Positions 21,431 to 31,499 of a stretch of 64,000 nucleotides of DNA are shown piece by piece; positions within the stretch are counted from its first letter, which is position 1; each line of letters starts with the position of its first letter. The translations under genes were made by a program, and so were the position numbers. Source of the stretch: Hexactinellida sp. DTS-2022 (taxonomy: Eukaryota > Porifera > Hexactinellida); assembly GCA_028753945.1 (NCBI GenBank), contig JAPNXP010000001.1, positions 12,948,501-13,012,500 of the forward strand, in the 5' to 3' direction. Below the pieces are notes generated by a model. That model ran no database searches, was not told where the DNA came from, and worked only from the letters and a program-made list of their open reading frames with translations.

Positions 21431-21624
21431 TGGTTTATCAAAATTAAAAATCTAGGTATATATAATAATTTTCCATGTAAATTTCCGGAAATTTCCTAGG
21501 AAATTTTCCGACCTTAACACTAGTGCTACGCACCTCAAGTTAAAGGCATTCCTCTGCTCTCCATGGAGGATGTTATATAGTTCCCTTTCTACCATTTCCA
21601 TAGTTTAAGTTGTTTACCTATAAT

Positions 21625-21792
21625 CAGGGCCGTAGGAAGCGCCCCCCGAACCCCCCGACCGGGGGGAGGCCCCGCATTTAGGGGGACCCATAATTTCATA
21701 TAACAAAACGATATTACTTATTCATTCCTATGTAGGGCCCCCTGAAGGGGTCCGGGAGGGGGGGGGGCCCAGGACACATAGCTACGGCCCTG
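21625..21792. mobile_element. hAT-like MITE (CAGGGCCGTAG), 168 bp
   Basis: Inverted ends CAGGGCCGTAGGAAGC and ATAGCTACGGCCCTG are flanked by a perfect 8-bp duplication, CCTATAAT. The same host sequence without the element is seen at about 61193 and in each 142-bp unit at 62.4-63.3 kb. The interior is G-rich. Similar ends occur at 32768-32953. Confidence 0.85.
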
Positions 21793-23463
21793 CCTATAAT
21801 ACCCGTTAAAAGTTAATTTGTTTACCTGTTTTTTGTAAACAACAACAAATATTAATTAACATTATAATTTCAAAATTTGTAAATGCGAAATTCGTAATCA
21901 GCATACTTGTTTACCTATAATATAACATTTGGAAGTTAGTTAATATTTCAATTATACATGCGGATTTTATACCCCCATCCAGGGTGTTATCCAGGCGTGC
22001 TGGGCGCGCCTAAAGGAGCGTAATTTGGCAGGATTTTATCTAGGCGTACAAAAATCGATTATAGGCCTGCTCCCATAGACTCTGCTCCCATAGACTTTAT
22101 ACAAGATGACTAATTCTAGGCGTACAAAATGAAAACTGAACGAGCTCTAACAAAATCTAGGAGCGGGGTAATTTTTTCCTGGATGAAAGCCTGCCCCCAT
22201 CACTTTAATTAATACAATCCGGACAAACAAACACACAACAATCGAGTTTTAATAATTCACACACATGCCTTTTCAAATAAAATACCGATTATATTTAGAG
22301 ACGTACCAATGCAAATTTAGTAATGAATGTATGTGCATTTAATATTGAGCTAAACTGAATCTAGGCGCCTATAAAAAAAGTGTGGATTTATGAAACGAAA
22401 AATTAATAAAAATTATATACCCCCTCCCTACATCACGCTTTTGCCATTTAGTAATAAAAAGTACGGGCTGTAACACTTACACCTTGAGCATTACTTAAAA
22501 TTCAAAGATCCTATACACAGGTTGATTATATTATGTGGAATCATATGGGAAATGTTTAGGTGACCGCTAGTGACCCACATAACAGAGATGCTATTGTTTC
22601 AGAGTAGGGCTGTGCCCCCCTAAGCTAATTATGGACAGGGCCGGACTAAGTATGTTGAGGACACTAAGCTAAATGAGTGTCCGAGGCCCTACCCAATGAG
22701 TTTTATAGGGTGTAATTAAAAATCTCGGTGAGAGGAACTGTCAAGGAAATTTTGGTACCCTTGGAAAATTGGTCCGGTGGGACCATAATTTTCATGGAAA
22801 TTTGGTCCTTCTGTGAAAAATTGGTCCCTCTGAGGTTTGTGCTTATTTGGTTACCGTATTTACTATAATTTTAGCCTAGGCGATCTTTCGCAATATTGGA
22901 CTAAAAAAATTATGAGTAAGCCTGTGACTGGAAAATTGGTCCCGAAAAATTGGTCCGAGACCAAAATTTGATGGAAACTGGTCCTAGGACCATTTTTCCA
23001 TGGAAAAATTTGTCCCCCGGACCACTTTTTGCGGGACCAATTTTCCAGTGACAGAACCAAGGATAGTAATTTCGCTTAAAAAAAATCAAAAATTGCAGCC
23101 GGTGCCGACGCATGTTCCTTTGGTGGCACTATATTTTGTTGGTGGTTTATTGATAGTGCCTCCAAAGGAACATGCTGTCGGCACAGGCTGCAACTTTTGA
23201 TTTTTTCGCCAACTCATCAACGCCTCAAGGTGTCAAGAACCATTTGTTAATTGGTCCGAGTCACAAGGAACGGTAGATAAGTTTGAAGTTTGTTTCTATC
23301 ATAAACCATCTTGAGTTTGATGCCATTCATTCATTATATATTGATAATAGATTATATTATTAGTTATTTATTTTAGCAATGTTATCCACGGTGATTTGAG
23401 TAAAGTCAATAAATTCCATATATTATTTGATTTGATTTTATCCATTGTATAGTAATACTACAA
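21793..23463. other. Repeat-derived intergenic DNA
   Basis: Contains Helitron-like sequence (22200-22625, matching 61360-61830), a GGTCC/GGACC-rich palindromic block (22740-23060) in which AAAATTGGTCC recurs in both orientations, and a hairpin around 23100-23195 ('tgttcctttggtggcac' and its inverse). A relative of that hairpin is at about 46075-46170. No gene supported. Confidence 0.5.
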
Positions 23464-23471
23464 TTAAATAG

Positions 23472-24585
23472 GGGGACGCTGCAATTGGTCGACTTTTGTA
23501 GGTTTGCAATTGGTCGACTATTCTAAGGTATGCAATTGGTCGACTATTCTAAGGTATGCAATTGGTCGACTATTCTAGGGTATGCAATTGGTCGACTATT
23601 CTAGGGTATGCAATTGGTCGACTATTCTAGGGTATGCAATTGGTCGACTATTCTAAGGTATGCAATTGGTCGACTATTCTAAGGTATGCAATTGGTCGAC
23701 TATTCTAAGGTATGCAATTGGTCGACTATTCTAAGCTAAGGTATGCAATTGGTCGACTATTCTAGGGTATGCAATTGGTCGACTATTCTAAGGTATGCAA
23801 TTGGTCGACTATTCTAAGCTAAGGTATGCAATTGGTCGAGTATTCTAGGGTTTGCAATTGGGCGACTATTCTAAGAACTATTTTAAGTGGAGTTTTTTCA
23901 CTTGTATCTTTACAAACTATTATTACTATGCACATTGACACACATCATAACCCAGCTAGGGTGGTTTCAATGGCATTCAACAAATTACAATGATAATGGA
24001 TAACACCTAGGGCTACGGTGACACTGAGATTTTCCCCTAGGCTCCATACCATCACACTTAAAATTGCCTGCTTTTATCCCAAATCCATATATGACAATTA
24101 GAAAAGCGTACGTTTTCAATAAGATGCATATAACACACTTTTAAAGACGATTCTTTTTCACTATAATCAATACAAGTCAATTAGAAAGGAAATTCTTTCC
24201 ACAAGTATCCATACTAGTCAATTAGAAAGCGATTCTTTTCACCTTTTTCCATCAAAAAATGTCAAAATGAAATAGTCGACCAATTGCATACCTTAGAATA
24301 GTCGACCAATTGCATACCTTAGAATAGTCGACCAATTGCATACCCTAGAATAGTCGACCAATTGCATACCTTAGCTTAGAATAGTCGACCAATTGCATAC
24401 CTTAGAATAGTCGACCAATTGCATACCTTAGAATAGTCGACCAATTGCATACCCTAGAATAGTCGACCAATTGCATACCCTAGAATAGTCGACCAATTGC
24501 ATACCTTAGAATAGTCGACCAATTGCATACCTACAAAAGTCGACCAATTGCAAACCTACAAAAGTCGACCAATTGCAAGCGCGCC
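23472..24585. mobile_element. Fold-back element with 26-bp tandem-repeat arms, 8-bp target duplication
   Basis: The left arm is 15 head-to-tail units of GGTATGCAATTGGTCGAC plus TATTCTAA; the right arm is 12 units in inverse orientation; about 390 bp of single-copy DNA lies between. The outermost units differ (they carry CTTTTGTAGGTTT) and match across the two arms. Outside, TTAAATAG is duplicated at 23464-23471 and 24586-24593, which defines the borders. This has the design of fold-back transposons, here probably moved by a hAT-class transposase. It has no coding capacity I can see. Confidence 0.85.
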
Positions 24586-24593
24586 TTAAATAG

Positions 24594-25287
24594 AAACCAG
24601 CTGGAATTTATAAGTTAAATCAATTTAATTATCGCAAGTTGAAACAATGGAATTAGATTTAACAGTTTTACTGAAACTGAAGTGTGAGTAAACAAATAAA
24701 TTTAACTCCCATTTATGGCAGAAATTAAACCCATTATTTAAAAAATTTCTTCTCCCATCAGACGTAGAATTTTATGGTGAATCCAATGGTAAAATAGAAA
24801 TTGGGGTTTAGTAAAACACTTTTTGAGTTATGGACCAGACAAATATTGAAAGGTGTTAAAGTTGTGTCCAAAATTAGTTAATAAAAAATCGTAACCCCAG
24901 GTGCAAATTTGACGGTCCCATCGCACCTACATGCCAAGTTTCAGTCCAACAACTATAAAGCTCTGGCCAGGGCACTGGGCCACTATACTATAGTATAGTC
25001 GGCACAGATAATAAAGTATAGTCGGCACAGTAATAATAAACATTAGCTTATCTCTTTGAAAAGATTTGTTTTGAAGATTTTTTCGAATTAAGCGGAGTCG
25101 ATTGTAATTATCTTATAGCTTATCATCTACTAGTTCCATTGTCTTGAAATACTTCAATATTACAACACTCTCCAAATAAAAATGAGCACACAAACAAACA
25201 CAAATATTTTTGCATAAATATTAGGCACCAAATATTATATGGGATATAGTAGGCATTACTTCCAAGAAATATAAAATAACGGATGAA
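24594..25287. other. Intergenic, 3' flank of the membrane-protein gene
   Basis: 24700-24975 repeats sequence from 17800-18080. A pogo-like right end (AAGCGGAGTCGATTGTAA) is at about 25090-25110. The last 100 bases before the stop at 25288 are plain AT-rich DNA. No gene supported. Confidence 0.45.
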
Positions 25288-26406
25288 TTAATTATTAATT
25301 AATAACTCTTCTAAGTCCTTATTTGCAGTAGTATACTGTATTTTCTTTGTGCCATAAATAAACTTATGAATATGTTTAATCCAATTACAGATTGTGACGA
25401 ACACGAATGACGACAGGATTATTGACAGTGATAGAAAGAGAATAACTTTGCCAATCAATTCCGTATATTGAATAACTTTCAACAATGTTTCAACAGCTTC
25501 TTCAGTTTGGATAACATCGTTTAACGAACTGAAAAAATTAAACGGGAAATAACAGTCTCCGTAGAGTAGTATACTGGTGTAAACCGCAGTAAGATCAATT
25601 AAGACCTCTCCTAATATTAAGAATAGATATGCGCATGTTATAATATTAATAGTGTGCTTGCAGTATTTGTACTGTTTCATTTCTTCCTTGTTGGAACCGT
25701 GTTGTGTGAGACGCTCCAAAGCTCTCTGGAGCAAGGCACATTTGAATCGTTTGGAGGTGCGAACAAATATATAGAGATATGTGAGTACAATAATGAAGAA
25801 CAATACGGTACTAATAACTGTGGTGTATTGTATAAACCCAGTTAAGATAATGACTGTACTTAACAAGGTGGTTATAATTAATGAAAGCCGATAATTCAAT
25901 GAGTTGTACGGTTGTTTGATTTTTTTAATACGAATAATCAGATAATTCATTAAACATACACTGAGGGCAAGTACAAATAACTCAGCAGATCTCGCTATTC
26001 CACTAAGTCCATTTAAGAAAGGAATTTCCGTATATACAATATTAATTTGATTCAGTGCAGGCTTGTGATAACTTGTGCAAACAGTAAATGGTAGCTCGAG
26101 TGTATTATTACTTGCTTTATGGTAGGTAAGACAATGATAAATGGAATCTGATGTGAAGAATACTATCCCAGCAATGATCTCAGAAAAAGTGATCAAAAGT
26201 AATAGAGTATTTTTCCATATTTCAGTTTCATAATGATAATAAAATTGTTTGTTTAAATAACCTGAATCACCTGAGAGACATCTCGCTACTCCTCTCTTGT
26301 ATTTTCTGCAGCAATGGATTCTCCTGGCGAAAACAAACCCCCAGTATCCACTGAATATTAGGAAAATAGATAAAAACACTGAATTTATGATAATTGCAAG
26401 TATCAT
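25288..26406 (-). CDS. Multi-pass (about 7 TM) membrane protein, unknown family
   Basis: An uninterrupted 372-codon frame from ATG at 26406 to TAA. Hydrophobic segments are seen at about residues 2-27, 66-90, 138-158, 173-195, 197-215, 253-282 and 314-341, which suggests a seven-helix plasma-membrane protein. The loop after TM2 contains two cysteines and an Asn-Asn-Thr sequence (possible glycosylation). Basic loops (KKIKQ, RTSKRFK, KEEMKQYKYCKH) would be cytosolic. There is no DRY or NPxxY motif, so it is not a standard rhodopsin-type receptor; a lineage-specific receptor or orphan GPCR-like protein is possible. A single-exon gene in a repeat-rich stretch and intact, hence probably functional. 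Family not recognised. Confidence 0.65.
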   Translation of the reverse strand: MILAIIINSVFLSIFLIFSGYWGFVFARRIHCCRKYKRGVARCLSGDSGYLNKQFYYHYETEIWKNTLLLLITFSEIIAGIVFFTSDSIYHCLTYHKASNNTLELPFTVCTSYHKPALNQINIVYTEIPFLNGLSGIARSAELFVLALSVCLMNYLIIRIKKIKQPYNSLNYRLSLIITTLLSTVIILTGFIQYTTVISTVLFFIIVLTYLYIFVRTSKRFKCALLQRALERLTQHGSNKEEMKQYKYCKHTINIITCAYLFLILGEVLIDLTAVYTSILLYGDCYFPFNFFSSLNDVIQTEEAVETLLKVIQYTELIGKVILFLSLSIILSSFVFVTICNWIKHIHKFIYGTKKIQYTTANKDLEELLINN

Positions 26407-27151
26407 TTCAAAATATATTATAAATCATATTTATTGAGTCTTTTATACGAAGATGTGAATCCTGACTGCTTACATAAAATGGTGAGTATTACACATATGT
26501 AGTCGGGTAAAGTTTTATTGTAATATAACACTCCCACATAGCGTACAATATTACTTGCTGCTTACTTGACTTGTTTGCTGTATTATGTTACAGTCTTGGT
26601 TAGCTTTCAGTGAGCACATATCGAACATACAATATAGAATGAACTCTAACTAAAGGATAATTGTATCTTTCGAAAATTATATTTCAACTTTTAAAATATT
26701 GCTGACAAATAGTTGAATCGTTCCCGTTCTTTATCTGCAATTTCAAACCTTTAATTTATTTGAATAATATTGCTATATTTATGCAAAATTTAAAATTAGT
26801 ATTGAGTTAGAATCACACTTATTTTCTATTATGATTCACTTAAATACAAAAACGAAATAAAGGTAAAATAAATGTATTATTGTGATCATTCTTAGAAACT
26901 TGACAAAATATATAACAATATATAACTTACTCAGACGGAGGGACTCGTATACTTTTGGCAGGCCCCACAGCGACGGTGAGTAACCCTAACACTCCCTACA
27001 GACATTTCACAGAATCAAAAATTCATAACCCATGCAGTATATATTAGTAACCTACGTAGTATGAACCCACTGGTTCCTGGGATCCTCAAATTCTTGTGGA
27101 TTAAGGCTAAAACATACTTGCCAATCAGTTACCTATTTGAGTCATACCCTT
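26407..27151. other. Intergenic, upstream of the membrane-protein gene
   Basis: AT-rich sequence containing the presumed promoter side of the 25288-26406 gene. I see no clear TATA/initiator arrangement, repeat or reading frame. Confidence 0.4.
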
Positions 27152-27159
27152 GTATAGGG

Positions 27160-27697
27160 GAATGGCGGACACATCGTCGCTGGACATTTCGTCGCCGGAC
27201 ATTTCGTCCCGGACATTTCGTCGCTTGGACATTTCGTCCCGGACATTTCGTCCCGGACATTTCGTCGCTTGGACATTTCGTCGCTGCATAGTCAACATCC
27301 GCTATCTTGAATGTCTGTTAATTCAAACTAAGACCGAAGAATAAGTCCATTGGTTCATTAAGTTGTCATTAATAGATCACTTCTACAAAAGCCTAAAAAA
27401 ATCCATTGTTAACAATTTTTTTTAAATCACAATTAAATTCAAGCTCTTATTCTTTAAATCTTTTCTTCATTCAATACTGAAGTTTCCAATCTCGTATATG
27501 TTCATTTATATTCTATATGAATCATGGTTATCATACACTCAACATCCAGTCTTTAGTCTTTAGGGCATATCAAAATCTGTTCAAGAAGTTTGAGTTAACG
27601 GACATTCGAGATAGCGGATGTTTACTATGCAGCGACGAAATGTCCAAGCGACGAAATTCCGGCGACGAAATGTCCGGCGACGATGTGTCCGATTACC
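27160..27697. mobile_element. Long-TIR element with GGACATTTCGTC subrepeats
   Basis: The left arm (27160-27330) holds seven 'acatttcgtc'-type repeats followed by 'gctgcatagtcaacatccg'; the right arm (27595-27697) is its inverse with fewer repeats. GTATAGGG flanks both sides (27152-27159 and 27698-27705), an 8-bp target duplication. The middle is about 260 bp of unique AT-rich DNA. This is a second fold-back-style element with tandem repeats in the arms, unrelated in sequence to 23472-24585. Confidence 0.7.
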
Positions 27698-27705
27698 GTA
27701 TAGGG

Positions 27706-28262
27706 CTCCTATTTCCCCTGTACATTGGTCGTTCCCTGTACGGTTGGCAGGTATGATAAAAGAGAGCATTTCCCAGGGAGCTTAAAGGCAGTATCTAATC
27801 CTGAGTTCAAATAACTATAAAACTTCATACTACATTATGGAATTTGAAGCTTATATTCGTGTAGGCAATCTTAGATATAAAGTCTCCAACGAATATTTAA
27901 TTAATCACTAATAATGTAGCGACTTTAGTTTCTGATATTATTAGAAGCTAATCAATTTATCTACGTCAACCGGGGGTCCGCGAAATATTTTAAGGGGTCC
28001 GCCGCGGATATCTATCACGATAATAGTAGTATCATATTATTTAAGATGTTTTGGGTCGCTTAGTATATGTTTTGGGTCGCAAGATATTTTTTAATACAAC
28101 CAGGGGTCCGTTAATTTGAAAAGGTCGAGAACCACTGACTACGTGGTATAAATAATAATTTAATGAAAATATTGGTAAGACACGGGCAGCTCCCAGAACC
28201 GGCACCCTCATTGGTGTAAAGTCAAGCCAATACGTGTATGTTTCATTTAACCAAAATAGTTA
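27706..28262. other. Intergenic with degenerate hAT element
   Basis: About 27965-28140 begins CAACCGGGGGTCCGCG and ends AAGGTCGAGAACCACTG, a decayed relative of the CAGTGGTTCTCAACC hAT MITEs. No gene supported. Confidence 0.45.
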
Positions 28263-28555
28263 CGAGCCCTTCGGTCTCGGTCGCTTTGCGACAGATCGAT
28301 GCTCGCACCTCAAGTTAACGGCCGCTATGCGGCCTTACTCCTCACTAAACTATTGATTACATAGCTAGTAATATTTGTCATAATTATTTACTTATAATAC
28401 CCGTTTACTTATAGTACCCATTGAAAACTAACTTCTGGGTTGATTTTGAATTTTCATTAATTTTGTTTACCTATTTGTGTAAACAACAATAAATATTCAT
28501 ATTAGAAATTTGTATCAATGCGAAATTCCAAATCAGCATACTTGTTTACCTATTA

Positions 28556-30497
28556 CATAGACTACTTTAATTAAGGACTGTAGGCTGCCAGCTCGGGTCC
28601 TGGAACTTGGGTCCATTGTGTCTTATTGATATCTCGTAATCCGCTAATGCTAGACACAGGAAATGTATTATTGTCGTATAGGAAGTCATATTTTGGGAGT
28701 CCAATGGTCATATTGCCTTATCTCAAATATTTGTGGAATGTGAGTTTTGCGGTTTTCACACCTTTTCCATATATGGTAATAATCTCAAATTCTCGACTTC
28801 AGTTAGAGTTAGGCATAAGAAATGTATTATAATCGATTGGGAAGTCACATATAAGGAAGATATTGCCATATTGACTATCACTAATTTGCAGTACTCGACA
28901 AATTAGGTGGTTTGTTGCCATTAGCCACCAAAATTCTTTCTTAAGCCACCAAATTTTGCCTTTGGAGGCTTAACTAATCCACTATTGTGGATTATTTGAC
29001 CATGTGTAGATTATATTTTTTGTTGCATTATTTGTTATTAATATTAGTGTTGTTTTACGGCATCAGAAGTTTCTTAAGCCATCAGTGGTTTGTTAAACCA
29101 GCCATTGTTTACCGATTTAAATCGGTAGGAGGTCCAAGTGGCTGCTTTCCACCTTTTACACAGTCGCCCAAACACATTCAAATTGTGATTCACGAAGAAA
29201 AATTATCTTCGATCTTTGAGACTACCTGGATTATTTGGCATTGCCTCAATCCACCTATTCCGTTCATTTTAATCAGTAAGAAAACGGAGTATAAACTATT
29301 GCCCACCTATCTAATTATACCCTGCACAATACTTTGGCATAATTCGTATCCTGATGTCAGTCTCTCAGAAGCTTTAAGTTGCGTGAATACAACTGATAAA
29401 CATAATACTTATAAAGTTAAAGAGCTGAACTATTAATAATCAAAGGTGGTTCAACAAATGTCAATAGTCAGTATTAGTCAAAAATCCATGACTAACATAA
29501 TTTCCTAAATTTACATATCGATTCTAAATAATCATTCGGCTATTTTATAATCTCTACTCATAACATATGTACGTATACTATACTATCAACAAATTTAACC
29601 ATATAAATGTACAGGTAAACCTCCGAAATGCGACACTTTTGGGAGCAGCGCTTGTGCCGGATATTCGGAAGTTGTCGCATATCGGAGGTTGCCCCCGCAT
29701 GCATTATTTATATTGGAAAGTCAATCAGGAGAATGGTTTGTGCCGTATCTCGGAGGTTGTCATGTTTCAGAGGTGCCGCTTTTAGAGGTTTACCTGTATA
29801 CCTTGTTTGTTGTTTGTTTATGACAAGTTTTAGTGATGTATCTGTTTGCTATTTATAATAATAAACTATGATACTACGAGTTATTAAACTAATTACTGCA
29901 GTAATTAAACCATCACCTCACTTTTTATGGTAGCTAAAGAATAAACAATGGCTGGTTTAACAAACTACTGATGGCTTAACAAACTTCTGATGCCGTAAAC
30001 AACACTAATATTAAAAACAAATAATGCAACAAAAATATAATCTACACATTGTAATATAATCCACAAATGGTGGATTAGTTAAGCCTCCAAAGGCAAAATT
30101 TGGATGGCTTAAGAAAGAATTTTGGTGGCTAATGGCAACAAACCACCTAATTTGTCGAGTACTGCTAATTAGTGATAGTCAATATGGCAATATCTTCCTT
30201 ATATGTGACTTCCCATTCGATTATAATACATTTCTTATGTCTAACTCTAACTGAAGTCGAGAATTTGAGATTATTACCATATATGGAAAAGGTGTGAAAA
30301 CCGCAAAACTCACATTCCACAAATATTTGAGATAAGGCAATATGACCATTGGACTCCCAAAATATGACTTCCTATATGACAATAATACAATTCCTGTGTC
30401 TAGCATTAGCGGATTTCGAGATATCAATAAGACACAATGGACCCAAGTTCCAGGACCCGAGCTGGCAGCCTACAGTCCTTAATTAAAGTAGTCTATG
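28556..30497. mobile_element. 1942-bp transposon with ~557-bp inverted arms
   Basis: The arms 28556-29113 and 29942-30497 are inverted copies, starting CATAGACTACTTTAATTAAG. ACCTATTA is duplicated on both sides (28548-28555 and 30498-30505); the uninterrupted host sequence is seen at about 63322-63330. The loop (about 830 bp) holds a 149-codon frame starting in the arm at 28987 with no recognised domain, and a TA-flanked MITE at 29612-29796. The 8-bp duplication suits hAT- or P-class transposases; the element is probably non-autonomous. Confidence 0.85.
29612..29796. mobile_element. MITE with GGTAAACCTCC ends, nested
   Basis: CAGGTAAACCTCCGAAATGC at the left and TTTTAGAGGTTTACCTG at the right with TA flanks. 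It is a longer member of the family at 852-951 and 46227-46326, and lies in the loop of the 1.9-kb transposon, itself inside a Helitron: three levels of nesting. Confidence 0.7.
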
Positions 30498-30675
30498 ACC
30501 TATTATAACATTTGTTTACCAATTATAACATTTGAAAGTTAGTTTATATCTCATATACAAATGCGGTTTCCATTCCCCCATCACTTTAATACGATCCGGA
30601 CAAACACACAAATAAACAAACACACACACAAACAACAATCGAGATTTAATAATATGGATATAACTAATACATATC

Positions 30676-30975
30676 TTAAATTATCCACAATCCGTGAAAA
30701 GCATCAGTTTTTAATTTATGAATGAATATAGAAAATATGGATAGACACTTTGGGAATGCACATGTACTAGCCATAGTATTTCTGTGATCCGACAAATTCC
30801 CAGTTACGGGCACCCTCCGGACGACAGTACCCAGAGTGTATTGAGTGTATTGAGTGTATTCCCAGCTGGGTCGAAACAGAAGACAGTGGAGCAATTCCAC
30901 TCCCGAAGAGATGCAGAGCCACTTCTGCGAATATAAATTAATGCATTTGTGACTCGAGTCCAATGCTACTACCAC
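30676..30975 (-). CDS. Hypothetical small ORF (99 codons)
   Basis: The open frame has coding-like base composition compared with its flanks (for example SSGVELLHCLLFRPSWEYTQ and TLGTVVRRVPVTGNLSDH) and a three-fold 'TQYTQYT' stretch from a short tandem repeat. No family recognised and no paralogue seen in the window. It may be a decayed exon. Confidence 0.2.
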   Translation of the reverse strand: MVVALDSSHKCINLYSQKWLCISSGVELLHCLLFRPSWEYTQYTQYTLGTVVRRVPVTGNLSDHRNTMASTCAFPKCLSIFSIFIHKLKTDAFHGLWII

Positions 30976-31219
30976 ACCGTCTGGGTCAGTTTAACGTATT
31001 TAGGTTTCTTTAGTTATCCAATACCATTGCTATAAATGTATTGCAGTTCTATGGAGAATACAGACTATATTGCTGCTGCTATCTGCTGTTAATACTCTCC
31101 GTAACAGTCGATGCATAGGCAGTTAGGCGAGTTCAACTGTCCGTCTGTTGAACACACAGTATCAGCTCTCTAATTAGTTCGTAGCTGTTAATTGAAACTG
31201 TAGCAGAGTATTTAACCCT

Positions 31220-31417
31220 GTGTCCGTAACGAAGATGTGCTCTTTAGTTAATCCATTCCCCATGTGTGAGCAAGCGTTTCCCGTCCGAATCTACAAATGC
31301 ACTACCCAGCAGAGGAGACTACCTGAATGCGTATATTATCCCAATCTGCAAAGTAATGAGCTTATTAGCCTCATCTATAGCTACATGATGAACACACTCA
31401 TCAAGAGCAACGCGTGA
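31220..31417 (+). CDS. Hypothetical small ORF (65 codons)
   Basis: From the second ATG the frame reads MCSLVNPFPMCEQAFPVRIY and ends LIKSNA with a TGA. The GC level and codon use are higher than in the flanks. 15-70 bases after the stop lies 'catcaggagggtaaccctcg', also found at about 53289 beside the Gag-like fragment, so this may belong to a decayed retroelement or to a duplicated exon. No family recognised. Confidence 0.2.
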   Translation: MSVTKMCSLVNPFPMCEQAFPVRIYKCTTQQRRLPECVYYPNLQSNELISLIYSYMMNTLIKSNA

Positions 31418-31499
31418 TGAGTAGTGGTTTCGTTCCATCCCAGGAACTCATCAGGAGGGTAACCCTCGACCACATTTCTGTTACCAGTGTACCACAGGG

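Larger units (their letters stand above)
28263..30658 (-). mobile_element. Helitron (TC...CTCG) interrupted by a 1.9-kb transposon
   Basis: On the minus strand the element begins TCCATATTATTAAATCTCG after an A and ends AAGGGCTCG before a T. The outer parts (30506-30658 and 28263-28555) match the Helitrons at 35259-36086 and 62098-63484. The 3' end carries the short three-base-loop hairpins (GTCGC/GCGAC, GGCCGC/GCGGCC). The element was later split by the long-inverted-repeat transposon at 28556-30497. Confidence 0.75.

Noticed and set aside
23472-24585. CRISPR-like array of regular repeats
   Set aside because: Units are head-to-tail without unique spacers, occur in both orientations around a centre, and the DNA is eukaryotic; a fold-back element with target duplication explains everything.
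28263-28340. GC-rich hairpin block (gagcccttcggtctcgg...) as a tRNA or structured RNA gene
   Set aside because: It recurs at the 3' ends of Helitrons, with no cloverleaf or promoter boxes; the element terminus explains it.
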